A stretch of 64,000 nt of DNA from Chitinophaga sp. LS1. GTDB lineage: Bacteria; Bacteroidota; Bacteroidia; Chitinophagales; Chitinophagaceae. The stretch is from assembly GCF_034274695.1 (NCBI RefSeq), contig NZ_CP128362.1, positions 7,380,501 to 7,444,500 on the forward strand, in the 5' to 3' direction. The notes under the pieces were generated by a model that saw only the letters and a program-made list of their open reading frames with translations, was not told the DNA's origin and searched no databases. Of this stretch, positions 1 through 6,866 are shown piece by piece. The first letter of the stretch is position 1. Each line of letters opens with the position of its first letter. The translations under genes were made by a program, and so were the position numbers.

Positions 1-1
1 T

Positions 2-244
2 ATTTCTGCCGGGCATTTAAGTGACGTCGTTAAGGGGCAAAGTGGCAAGCCTGCCATCAAGCATATTCATGATCGCCTGATCATGGAATCCAGACGTTTA
101 TTATTTCACACAGATCAGCCACTGAAGGATATTTCCTTCCAGCTTGGTTTCTCGGACACTTCTTATTTTAACCGGTTTTTTAAACGCGAAACCGGCCTCA
201 CTCCTGCTACTTATCGTGACCAGGCAAGGGCCATGTATCAATAA
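2..244 (+). CDS. AraC-family transcriptional regulator, C-terminal part (5' truncated by window edge)
   Basis: The reading frame is open from base 2 to a TAA at 242-244 and has no start in the window. The 80 visible residues are the end of an AraC/XylS DNA-binding domain: the second helix-turn-helix reads IKHIHDRLIMESRRLL, then LKDISFQLGFSDTSYFNRFFKR, then the usual ETGLTPATYR close. Known for the family: this domain binds direct-repeat operators and activates or represses nearby genes. The effector domain lies outside the window, so the target is unknown. The gene is followed by a hairpin, so it is probably transcribed separately from the tail-collar genes downstream. Confidence 0.9.
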   Translation: MSAGHLSDVVKGQSGKPAIKHIHDRLIMESRRLLFHTDQPLKDISFQLGFSDTSYFNRFFKRETGLTPATYRDQARAMYQ

Positions 245-253
245 TGGATTTAC

Positions 254-290
254 GTTCAAAATCTCAAAATTATTTTTTGAGATTTTGAAC
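254..290 (+). terminator. Inverted repeat after the AraC gene, probable terminator
   Basis: A 16-17 base inverted repeat (GTTCAAAATCTCAAAA paired with its complement ending at 290) starts 10 bases after the AraC stop. It is AT-rich and contains a T tract in the loop/right arm. It probably separates the AraC transcript from the tail-collar operon. Confidence 0.6.
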
Positions 291-409
291 TTTTCATACC
301 TACGTAATGTTAAGTATTGTTTGTAAACTGTTGTACTCATTTTTAAATCCCAAACACCACAACTTTTTAATAGCCCTTTTTTATTACCTCACTTTTAATC
401 AATAACATT

Positions 410-958
410 ATGGATGGTTACATTGGCGAAATCAGAGCATTTGGCTTTAATTTTGTACCTACTGGCTGGCTTCCTTGTGATGGAAGCACGCTCCAGATTC
501 AACAACAATCTATCCTCTTCTCCGTTATCGGTAATCGATTTGGAGGGAACGGAACAACAAATTACATGCTTCCGGATCTAAGAGGTGTAACGCTCGTTGG
601 TGTAAATACTGCACAAAGCGGATATAACACCCCAGGCATTACCGGAGGATCTGAAAATGTAACACTCACGGTGAGCACTATTCCGGCGCACAATCACCAG
701 ATAGGTGCAGTTACACGTTCAAGTGCAGCTCAATTAACACAGGCAACGAATGTGCCGGCACCCACTGCTTATCTTACCAATGCTTACTCCACAGGCCTTA
801 GTCTGGGTATTATTGCTTATGCAGATACTGCCAACGGTACGCTGAACCCTCAGAGTATTTCGACTGCAGGCGGCAGTCAGGCACATAACAATATGTCGCC
901 CTACCTGGCCATGACTTATTGTATCTGTGTGGAAGGCGAATATCCACAACACCCCTGA
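410..958 (+). CDS. Phage tail collar domain protein (MdpB-like), copy 1
   Basis: 182 residues. The N-terminus MDGYIGEIRAFGFNF, then GWLPCDGSTL, FSVIGNRFGGNGTTNYMLPDLRG and a late PAHNH motif are the hallmarks of the phage tail collar fold (PF07484), also known from the microcystin-dependent MdpB proteins. The C-terminus ends with a conserved MSPYLAMTYCICVEGEYP strand. No signal peptide is visible. It is the first of three paralogues in a row (next start 36 bases downstream), so the three form one operon with the formyltransferase at 2149. In phage these proteins trimerise in tail fibres; in free-standing bacterial operons the role is not established. No other phage structural gene is near, so this is not an obvious prophage. 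Confidence 0.88.
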   Translation: MDGYIGEIRAFGFNFVPTGWLPCDGSTLQIQQQSILFSVIGNRFGGNGTTNYMLPDLRGVTLVGVNTAQSGYNTPGITGGSENVTLTVSTIPAHNHQIGAVTRSSAAQLTQATNVPAPTAYLTNAYSTGLSLGIIAYADTANGTLNPQSISTAGGSQAHNNMSPYLAMTYCICVEGEYPQHP

Positions 959-993
959 TTCACAATTTTCATTCACACATTTGAATTTCACTT

Positions 994-1539
994 ATGGAAA
1001 ATTATCTCGGAGAGATTCGTGCATTTAGTTATGGCCGGGCACCAAGAGGTTGGGTTCCCTGCAACGGCCAACTTTTACCGCTTGCACAAAACCAGGCTTT
1101 ATTTGCCTTACTGGGCATATATTATGGGGGCAACGGCACCACCAACTTCCAATTACCTAACTTAAACGGCAGAAGTATTGTTGGTACCGGTACCAGCAAA
1201 AGTGGTAGTAATTATCCTATAGGTCAGGCTGCTGGCACTGAATCGGTAACACTTAATTCCAACGAGCTCCCCTTACACAATCACCTCGTTCGTACCAAAA
1301 GTGCTTATGATGTAGGTTCGCCGTCAACCAACTTCCTGGGAAATCCTGACATAAAAGGTACATCGCCTGTGGCCAATAAAGCGACGGTCAACTTATATGC
1401 TGCGAGTGCAGGCACTTTGACACAGATGGGTCCCTGTATTACACAGGCAGGTAATAACCAACCTCACGAAAACAGGCAGCCATACCTGGTGATCAATTAT
1501 TGCATTGCCACACAAGGCATATACCCATCCAGGCAATAA
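994..1539 (+). CDS. Phage tail collar domain protein (MdpB-like), copy 2
   Basis: 181 residues, clearly paralogous to the preceding protein: MENYLGEIRAFSYGRAPRGW at the start, CNGQLLPLAQNQALFALLG, YYGGNGTTNFQLPNLNGRS, ELPLHNHLV, and a closing QPYLVINYCIATQGIYPSRQ. The tail collar domain covers roughly residues 5-60 and the rest is the variable tip with conserved His in the HNH-like segment. Gene spacing is 36 bases upstream and 28 bases downstream, consistent with one transcript. The middle (residues 100-150) differs strongly from copies 1 and 3, as expected if the tips bind different partners. Function outside phage is unknown. Confidence 0.88.
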   Translation: MENYLGEIRAFSYGRAPRGWVPCNGQLLPLAQNQALFALLGIYYGGNGTTNFQLPNLNGRSIVGTGTSKSGSNYPIGQAAGTESVTLNSNELPLHNHLVRTKSAYDVGSPSTNFLGNPDIKGTSPVANKATVNLYAASAGTLTQMGPCITQAGNNQPHENRQPYLVINYCIATQGIYPSRQ

Positions 1540-1567
1540 CATTCCCAATAACCTTCAAAAATATTTT

Positions 1568-2143
1568 ATGGATAATTACCTCGGAGAAATCAGAGTTTTT
1601 GCCGGCAATTATGCACCTATTGGCTGGTCAATTTGCAATGGGAGTCTGCTCTCAATCAGTGAAAATGAGGCATTGTTCACCCTTATCGGCACCACTTACG
1701 GTGGTAATGGCAGCACCAATTTTGCATTGCCGAACCTGCAGCAGAGAATAGCTTATGGCCAGGGCACACTGCAGGGAGGGGCTACCTATACAATGGGTGA
1801 AAATGCCGGTTTAGCCAATGTAACATTGCTCACTACCCAGATACCTTCGCATACACACAATCTGATGGCAAGTACCAGCAATGCTACTACCGGTGAACCT
1901 AACAATGGGTTCCTCGCCAATACGAATGGTACTACCAGCACGCCACCACCGCCTACTCCCTACCCGGATGTAAAACTGTATACGGCGCTGCCATTGCCAT
2001 CAGGAGCATCAGCACCAAATGTAACGCTGGATCCTACTGCGATGACGGTCACTGGTAGTTCGTTACCGCACGATAACCAGATGCCTTATGTCACCATTAA
2101 TTTTATCATCGCATTGGTGGGTATATATCCTAGCTTCTCTTAA
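1568..2143 (+). CDS. Phage tail collar domain protein (MdpB-like), copy 3
   Basis: 191 residues using the ATG at 1568, which aligns exactly with the starts of copies 1 and 2 (MDNYLGEIRVFAGNYAPIGW); an in-frame upstream start at 1505 would overlap copy 2 and is rejected. Motifs: CNGSLLSISENEALFTLIG, TYGGNGSTNFALPNLQQR, IPSHTHNLM, and a final MPYVTINFIIALVGIYPS. A proline-rich stretch TPPPPTPYP sits in the variable part. The formyltransferase ATG follows only 5 bases after the stop, so the two are probably translationally coupled. Confidence 0.88.
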   Translation: MDNYLGEIRVFAGNYAPIGWSICNGSLLSISENEALFTLIGTTYGGNGSTNFALPNLQQRIAYGQGTLQGGATYTMGENAGLANVTLLTTQIPSHTHNLMASTSNATTGEPNNGFLANTNGTTSTPPPPTPYPDVKLYTALPLPSGASAPNVTLDPTAMTVTGSSLPHDNQMPYVTINFIIALVGIYPSFS

Positions 2144-2148
2144 CTGAT

Positions 2149-3018
2149 ATGACAATAGGAATTATTTCGTCCAGTGATCAGTTTCTGCCACTGGCATACA
2201 CACTTGCAAATAACAATTTGCAGGTGTGTATCTTTTTTGCACCCGGGCAGGATGCATATGTCAACCAAAAAGTGAATACGCTTGCTGCACATTTTGCAAT
2301 GGCAACCGGTGATGTATATAACTGGCTGGAACAATGTAAACCAACAGTGGTGTTTGTATATGGATATCCGCACCTGTTGGATGTGAGCAAATTCACTATG
2401 CCTGTCTTTAATATTCATGCAGGTTCACTCCCGGCTTTCCGGGGACCAGCGCCTGTATTCTGGCAATTGAAAAAGGGGATGCCACAACTCTGCCTTAGCA
2501 TACATGTACTAACTAACAGGTTTGATGCAGGGCCTGTGGTCTGGGTAAAAAATATTCCCGATCAGCCACATTATAATTATGCATTGGTGCACCAGATATT
2601 TAGCCAGGTGGTGATTGAAGGCGTCTTCTTTATATTACAGGCACTAGCTGCGGGAATGCCACTACCAGATCTGCCTGCTGCCGGACCTGCTGCTTACCAA
2701 AAACGGCCCGTGGCAAAGGATGTGCTGATTGATTGGAATACCATGTCTGCCACTGAAATTTGTAACCTGATCCGGGCATGCAATCCATGGAATAAAGGTG
2801 CGGCTACCAGGTTGAACGGGCAGGAAATAAAACTGATGGATGGTATGCAAAGTGTTATGACAACTACATTACCACCGGGGAGTATAGTCAGCGAAGGATT
2901 GATTGCTGTAAAGGATGGTCATTGTATACAGGTCAATATGCTGGCGCTGGAAGATATCTTTGTGCCGGCATATCATGCGGAATATTATGGAATTAAACAA
3001 GGACTCATTTTGCAATGA
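2149..3018 (+). CDS. Formyltransferase family protein (Fmt-like fold)
   Basis: 289 residues. The formyl-transfer domain (about residues 1-160) shows the family signature FNIHAGSLPAFRGPAPVFWQ and, further on, TNRFDAGPVV; the catalytic Asn-His-Asp set is N88, H90 and D126. A C-terminal domain like that of methionyl-tRNA formyltransferase follows (KRPVAKDVLIDW, then LIRACNPWNKGA). Family knowledge: these enzymes move a formyl group from 10-formyltetrahydrofolate to an amine. The gene is 5 bases behind tail-collar copy 3, so it is part of that operon rather than being the housekeeping fmt gene, whose usual neighbour def is absent. The substrate is unknown; a surface sugar amine or a protein N-terminus are both possible. 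It converges on the lasso precursors. Confidence 0.82.
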   Translation: MTIGIISSSDQFLPLAYTLANNNLQVCIFFAPGQDAYVNQKVNTLAAHFAMATGDVYNWLEQCKPTVVFVYGYPHLLDVSKFTMPVFNIHAGSLPAFRGPAPVFWQLKKGMPQLCLSIHVLTNRFDAGPVVWVKNIPDQPHYNYALVHQIFSQVVIEGVFFILQALAAGMPLPDLPAAGPAAYQKRPVAKDVLIDWNTMSATEICNLIRACNPWNKGAATRLNGQEIKLMDGMQSVMTTTLPPGSIVSEGLIAVKDGHCIQVNMLALEDIFVPAYHAEYYGIKQGLILQ

Positions 3019-3027
3019 GTCCTTGTT
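2996..3027. terminator. Perfect hairpin between formyltransferase and lasso precursor A1
   Basis: A perfect inverted repeat with 14-base arms (AACAAGGACTCATT and its complement) and a TTGC loop. It spans the last codons and stop of the formyltransferase and ends 4 bases from the stop of the convergent precursor gene, so it can end transcription from both sides. A near copy lies at 3184-3207. Confidence 0.75.
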
Positions 3028-3030
3028 AAT

Positions 3031-3159
3031 TTAGGCGCTCACTTCAGAGCCGAAGTCGAAACCTCCGCCTCCATTTCCGAGAGTGAGGTCATTTACTTCA
3101 TACACTTTGATGTCCGGAGTCGTCCAGATGGGCTTTGATGATGTTTGTTCGCTTTTCAT
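3031..3159 (-). CDS. Lasso peptide precursor A1 (42 residues)
   Basis: Small gene found by reading the minus strand: ATG at 3159, stop at 3031-3033. The leader MKSEQTSSKPIWTTPDIKVY carries the lasso leader pattern (Trp, then Pro, then a Thr at the penultimate leader position: ...NDLTL). Cleavage after L27 leaves the core GNGGGGFDFGSEVSA. Gly28 would be core residue 1 and Asp35 core residue 8, so the predicted macrolactam ring has eight residues, with the tail FGSEVSA threading it. It is the last gene of the minus-strand lasso operon, is paralogous to A2 next to it, and ends 4 bases from a strong hairpin. The serine next to the C-terminus (Ser41) is a possible target of the cluster kinase (inference). 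Confidence 0.88.
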   Translation of the reverse strand: MKSEQTSSKPIWTTPDIKVYEVNDLTLGNGGGGFDFGSEVSA

Positions 3160-3183
3160 TTGTTGGATTTATTAGTAAATAGA

Positions 3184-3207
3184 GGGACTCATTTTGCAAT
3201 GAGCCCC
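3184..3207. terminator. Hairpin between lasso precursors A2 and A1
   Basis: Ten-base arms (GGGACTCATT against AATGAGCCCC, one mismatch) with the same TTGC loop as the hairpin at 2996-3027. It lies just after the A2 stop, so it may partly stop transcription after A2 or stabilise the A2 message. The shared sequence shows that precursor plus hairpin was duplicated as a unit. Confidence 0.6.
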
Positions 3208-3217
3208 CTTTAATAAT

Positions 3218-3343
3218 TTAGTTGCTTGACTCTGAAGCGAAGTCAAATCCTACTCCGCCACCTCCTAGGGTGATGTCATTTATTTCGTAGACTTTAATAT
3301 CAGGTGTAGTCCACACCAGTTTTTGGGATGCTTGTTCGTTCAT
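3218..3343 (-). CDS. Lasso peptide precursor A2 (41 residues)
   Basis: Minus-strand gene with ATG at 3343 and stop at 3218-3220, 18 bases after the cyclase stop. The leader ends LVWTTPDIKVYEINDITL and has the same Trp, Pro and penultimate Thr spacing as A1. The predicted core is GGGGVGFDFASESSN: core Gly1 (residue 27) and Asp8 (residue 34) give an eight-residue ring. Leader residues WTTPDIKVYE are identical in A1 and A2 while the cores differ at ring positions 2, 3-5 and in the tail, the pattern of a duplicated precursor that has diversified its product. The tail ends SSN, with serines next to the C-terminus that a lasso kinase could modify (inference). Confidence 0.88.
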   Translation of the reverse strand: MNEQASQKLVWTTPDIKVYEINDITLGGGGVGFDFASESSN

Positions 3344-3361
3344 GCTGTTTTGTTTTAAATA

Positions 3362-5176
3362 TTAAGGTATTTTGTATCCTTTTTGTGCTAATGCAGTCAG
3401 AATTTCACTGGCTATTACAGACTGGCTTGTCCTCAGAATAGCTGTGTCTTTTCTGTTTGCATGATTGAAAGTCAATCCATCTCCGGACAGGTAACGCTGG
3501 AATGCAATGCTTTGTTTATCAACTGCTTTGATATAGTCTTCATGCCTGTGAACACGTGATATATAGTCAGGCGAATACATGCCCTTATCCTTTCTCCACA
3601 ATACTTCCCCTGGCACTATTCCCTGCATGGCATGGCGAATGAAGCTTCTTTTATATCCTCCTTTTACAAACAAATGCATGGGAACATCTATCATAAATTC
3701 CATGACTTTTTTGTCCAGTAGCGGTACTGCACTCTGCATACCAAACCGTTCATTACGTTTTGCAAGCATGGCAGGAAATAAGCCGGTTCTGCCATTCCGG
3801 AGGTTGTCGCACATATGCGCACGGATGTCATCTACTGATGAGAAGGACAGGTCCCTGCTATACTTTTGAAAAAACATTTCCTGCAGAAATGGTGCCTGTA
3901 CCTCATCCCCCTTTTTCCCTTTTGCAACCTTCGCTATCAATTCCCGTTTGATGATATGGGAAACCTTCTTCCCTTCTTTGTTGGCGAACTCCTTCATCAG
4001 TTTCAAAGCACCCAAAAAGCGACCGCTCTTAACCATGTTGTAGATAACGGGATTACCTTTCCAGGAGACCCAGTGATCGCCACCAAAACCAGTATATAAT
4101 AAGCCAATTTGTTTTTCTTTTGCGCTTTCCAGGATCGCATGATCCATATAATAGAATACGTTAGGAAATGTTTCGTCCCGTTCAAAAGCGGCTTCAATAC
4201 CATCAAATGGGCCATAGGAAGAGGCTGTTACATATGTTTGGATAAGGTTGTGACAGTGACTGCCGATCACATCTATATATGTACGCTCATCTTCTTCTTC
4301 CGAATGATGCTTTTCGGGCAATATTGCAGAAAAAGCATAAAGCGGTTTATTCTTTTTCTGCAATACTTCGGATAGTATGCAGGCAAGGACAGATGAGTCG
4401 AGGCCACCACTCAAGGTAATGCCAACAGGTTTATCTGTATTCAGCCTATTGCTCACCGCTTCATATATCAGTTCTTTCAGGCATTCATGCCAGTCTTTGT
4501 CTTTCTTAAACCGATAGCGACCACCTACAGGCTCCCAGTATTTGCGGATAGTCATTATGCCATTAGCCAGTACCAGTATATTTCCACCACACAGGGTCCA
4601 TACATCGGCATCATAGGTGGCTGTTGGGCACGATTGCCTGAAGTAGTATTCAATCAGGCTCACCTCGTTGAATCTTGGAGGAGAAGGTTTGAAGGCTTCC
4701 ACTCCTTTTTGTTCGCTACAGAATATAAATACCTCTGGGGAATCGTAATAATATAACGCGCGAAAACCAATATGGTCTGTGGCAAGAAAGCATTGTTGCC
4801 TGATCTTATCCCATATACAAATAGCAAATTCACCTTCCAGGTGCTGCACAAATGCTTTCTCCCATTTGTTCCAGGCATGTAGAAGCAATACAACATCCGA
4901 ACAGTCTGCCGGAGCAGCTGTTTCCTGTAGGAGTATCCCCCGGTTATCAATCCGTAAATCAGCAATCATCACCAGTTCTTCTGTTACAAAGGGCATAGTT
5001 TGCTGTCGTTCTGTCTCATTCATGGCCAATTTGCAATAGGCCAGGGCGATATATTGATCGGTCCAGACATCCATTCCATCTATAGCCCGGTGTTGCAAAA
5101 CTTTACTGATACGTTGAACTACTGCCGGCTCCAGTGGGTTGCACTTTTTGTTAATAATACCGAATATGGCACTCAT
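3362..5176 (-). CDS. Lasso cyclase, asparagine synthetase-like (C protein)
   Basis: 604 residues. The N-terminal half (1-200) resembles the glutaminase domain of AsnB, and the C-terminal half has the ATP pyrophosphatase loop GITLSGGLDSSVLA (SGGLDSS at 256-262). Residue 2 is Ser and residue 3 Ala, so the Cys2 nucleophile needed to release ammonia from glutamine is missing; this fits a lasso cyclase, which adenylates the Asp/Glu side chain of the core and lets the N-terminal amine attack it, and argues against a housekeeping asparagine synthetase. It lies 3 bases downstream of the B2 gene and 18 bases upstream of precursor A2. Confidence 0.9.
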   Translation of the reverse strand: MSAIFGIINKKCNPLEPAVVQRISKVLQHRAIDGMDVWTDQYIALAYCKLAMNETERQQTMPFVTEELVMIADLRIDNRGILLQETAAPADCSDVVLLLHAWNKWEKAFVQHLEGEFAICIWDKIRQQCFLATDHIGFRALYYYDSPEVFIFCSEQKGVEAFKPSPPRFNEVSLIEYYFRQSCPTATYDADVWTLCGGNILVLANGIMTIRKYWEPVGGRYRFKKDKDWHECLKELIYEAVSNRLNTDKPVGITLSGGLDSSVLACILSEVLQKKNKPLYAFSAILPEKHHSEEEDERTYIDVIGSHCHNLIQTYVTASSYGPFDGIEAAFERDETFPNVFYYMDHAILESAKEKQIGLLYTGFGGDHWVSWKGNPVIYNMVKSGRFLGALKLMKEFANKEGKKVSHIIKRELIAKVAKGKKGDEVQAPFLQEMFFQKYSRDLSFSSVDDIRAHMCDNLRNGRTGLFPAMLAKRNERFGMQSAVPLLDKKVMEFMIDVPMHLFVKGGYKRSFIRHAMQGIVPGEVLWRKDKGMYSPDYISRVHRHEDYIKAVDKQSIAFQRYLSGDGLTFNHANRKDTAILRTSQSVIASEILTALAQKGYKIP

Positions 5177-5179
5177 GGT

Positions 5180-5599
5180 TCAACTTTTGAAACAAGCAAT
5201 AACAGTAAATTGTTCTAAATGTTTATAACCTGTTACAATATAATTGCCGCATTGTAACCAGGCATGTGCGTTGAACTTACCTTTCTGTTTGTTTTTGCTC
5301 ACGCCAAAAAAAACGGTACTCGTCATACGACGGAATTTGAGCATCAATTTTCCGGCCAGCGCCTGTTCAAAGCATTCAGTACGCCAGGGAGACCGTTTTC
5401 CGGCACGCAGAATAGCTTTGCCTATGCGAAGCAGCTTATCATTCTTGTCATGATACAGGTATTCATTTTCAGGAGCAGGGAGGGATTTCTTACCAAGAAT
5501 GGGGGCTAGTTTTCTGAAGGGCAAAAACAAGAGCATTGTTCTGGCCAATGCCAGCAACAACCAGGCTTCAGTAAACATTCTCATGTCTTTTTTATTCAT
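5180..5599 (-). CDS. Lasso peptide biosynthesis B2 protein (leader peptidase, transglutaminase-like)
   Basis: 139 residues. The cysteine-protease signature of the McjB C-terminal fold is present: SPWRTECFEQALAGKLML around Cys76 and FNAHAWLQCG around His112, ending FTVIACF. The third catalytic residue (Asp, expected about 12 residues after the His) is not obvious: that position reads VTGYK. A hydrophobic N-terminal segment (residues 10-27) precedes the catalytic part. The family cuts off the leader after the penultimate-Thr motif, working with the separate B1 protein (6591-6866). Its start overlaps the stop of the kinase gene by four bases (ATGA) and its stop is 3 bases before the cyclase start, so translation is coupled. 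Confidence 0.88.
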   Translation of the reverse strand: MNKKDMRMFTEAWLLLALARTMLLFLPFRKLAPILGKKSLPAPENEYLYHDKNDKLLRIGKAILRAGKRSPWRTECFEQALAGKLMLKFRRMTSTVFFGVSKNKQKGKFNAHAWLQCGNYIVTGYKHLEQFTVIACFKS

Positions 5600-6498
5600 A
5601 TGATGGAAGTTACATGCGAAAGCAATTCATCCGGGGCACAGTTTGCCGGTCTGGCAATCTGGTATACTGCTGTGTTTTGTAATAACTGTGTGATGGTCTT
5701 AAATTTAAGTACCCGCATGTCGGGGGTATTGAAAAAAGAGGGCTTGTAAATATGTTCAACAACGGCTTCAAAGGCATTGCCGCCTGAGAGCCGTTCTGTT
5801 GTAAACTGGCCATCATCGCTTAGTTTCAGGAGGATCACCCTGTTTATCGGGTATGGCCGGGTATCAAATTCCTCATGGAAGAAGAGTCCGTATTTTTCCA
5901 TTCCAGGCATGATAGGGAAAGAGCGATCTTCGTATTCAAATGCCTGCATGCTCTGTTCCCATAGTTTGATCATGGGGTAAGATGCAATTCCGTGCATATG
6001 GTTATCCGCACCATTGGCGAGCACGACTATATCATCACTGAATATCCGATACTGTTTATTCATAAGTCCGGCCAGTGTGGTAGACTTCCCTGCACCTGAA
6101 CGCCCTGCTATCAGGGTGAGTTTGCCATCGATTAACAATGACGCGGTGTGCATGGGGATGATACGTCTTTGCTGTAAGATACCCGCCATAGCGGCTGCCA
6201 GTATAAACAGGCGCAACAGGCGCTTTTCAATACCGGCATGATCCGGATGTATAATGATGGTGTTTCCTTCTTTTACATAATATTTTCCTATATCCTGTAC
6301 CATAAATAACAATTCCTGATCATTCATGGTATATGAAATTCTGCCTGTGCTAAATGAAATGCCATCAGGGGTTTCCGGCATTTCACCCATTCTGATATTT
6401 ACATGAGCCTGTTCGAATGATGATACAGGGGATAACTCGGGGAACGGTATTTCGGATATAATATTTAAACCAAACCCCCAATATTTATAACTGGACAT
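5596..6498 (-). CDS. HPr kinase/phosphorylase-like protein of the lasso cluster
   Basis: 300 residues from the ATG at 6498; a TTG at 6540 would extend it by 14 residues but the ATG gives the usual family start (YKYWGFGLNIISEIPFPEL). The P-loop GRSGAGKST is at 132-140, with a DD pair at 155-156 as in HprK C-terminal domains. HprK homologues inside lasso clusters (ThcoK and the paeninodin kinase) phosphorylate a serine at the C-terminus of the precursor. Here both precursors have serine next to, not at, the C-terminus, so the same job is plausible but not proven. The gene is first in the minus-strand lasso operon and diverges from the B1 gene across a 92-base gap. Confidence 0.85.
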   Translation of the reverse strand: MSSYKYWGFGLNIISEIPFPELSPVSSFEQAHVNIRMGEMPETPDGISFSTGRISYTMNDQELLFMVQDIGKYYVKEGNTIIIHPDHAGIEKRLLRLFILAAAMAGILQQRRIIPMHTASLLIDGKLTLIAGRSGAGKSTTLAGLMNKQYRIFSDDIVVLANGADNHMHGIASYPMIKLWEQSMQAFEYEDRSFPIMPGMEKYGLFFHEEFDTRPYPINRVILLKLSDDGQFTTERLSGGNAFEAVVEHIYKPSFFNTPDMRVLKFKTITQLLQNTAVYQIARPANCAPDELLSHVTSII

Positions 6499-6590
6499 GG
6501 TGGAAGATGGGCGATTGTAAATAATAAGTTTATAATGCAATATTACTTATTTTTACAAAGAAATAATTCCACATCCCAAAAATAACAGCT
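6499..6590. promoter_or_regulatory. Divergent promoter region of the lasso cluster
   Basis: This 92-base AT-rich gap separates the two divergent halves of the cluster (kinase leftward, B1 rightward), so promoters for both should lie here. I see no clear repressor palindrome and cannot place the Bacteroidota -33/-7 elements with confidence. Confidence 0.4.
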
Positions 6591-6866
6591 ATGAACCAGG
6601 AAGATATAATCCGCAGAAATGATGAAAACTTTATGATCAGTCACCTGGGAGATGAAGTTGTATTAATGGACATTCAACAGGGACATTATATTAATATAAA
6701 TCCGGTGGGCAGCGTGATATGGGAAAAACTGGCGGCACCTGTAACTATAAAGGATCTGATCAAATCGCTGGTAGAAGAGTTTGATATTTCTACCGCACAA
6801 TGTGAAGGGGATACCCTGAAGTTTTTGCAAAAATTACGTCAGCACCATATGCTAAATATACAATAA
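6591..6866 (+). CDS. PqqD-like protein, lasso RiPP recognition element (B1 protein)
   Basis: 91 residues, the usual size of a free-standing PqqD/RRE protein. The winged-helix pattern is visible: DEVVLMDIQQGHYININPVGSVIWEKL followed by a helical half (TIKDLIKSLVEEFDIS...LKFLQKLRQHHML). In lasso systems B1 binds the leader peptide and presents it to the B2 protease and the cyclase. Its TAA overlaps the ATG of the nucleotidyltransferase by one base (TAATG). Confidence 0.9.
   Translation: MNQEDIIRRNDENFMISHLGDEVVLMDIQQGHYININPVGSVIWEKLAAPVTIKDLIKSLVEEFDISTAQCEGDTLKFLQKLRQHHMLNIQ

Noticed and set aside
1505-1567. Upstream start for tail-collar copy 3
   Set aside because: It overlaps copy 2; the ATG at 1568 aligns with the starts of the paralogues.
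410-2143. Prophage or contractile-tail island
   Set aside because: Only collar-domain proteins are present; no sheath, tube, baseplate, terminase or capsid genes.
3362-5176. Housekeeping asparagine synthetase
   Set aside because: Cys2 is missing and the neighbours are lasso B2, kinase and precursors.
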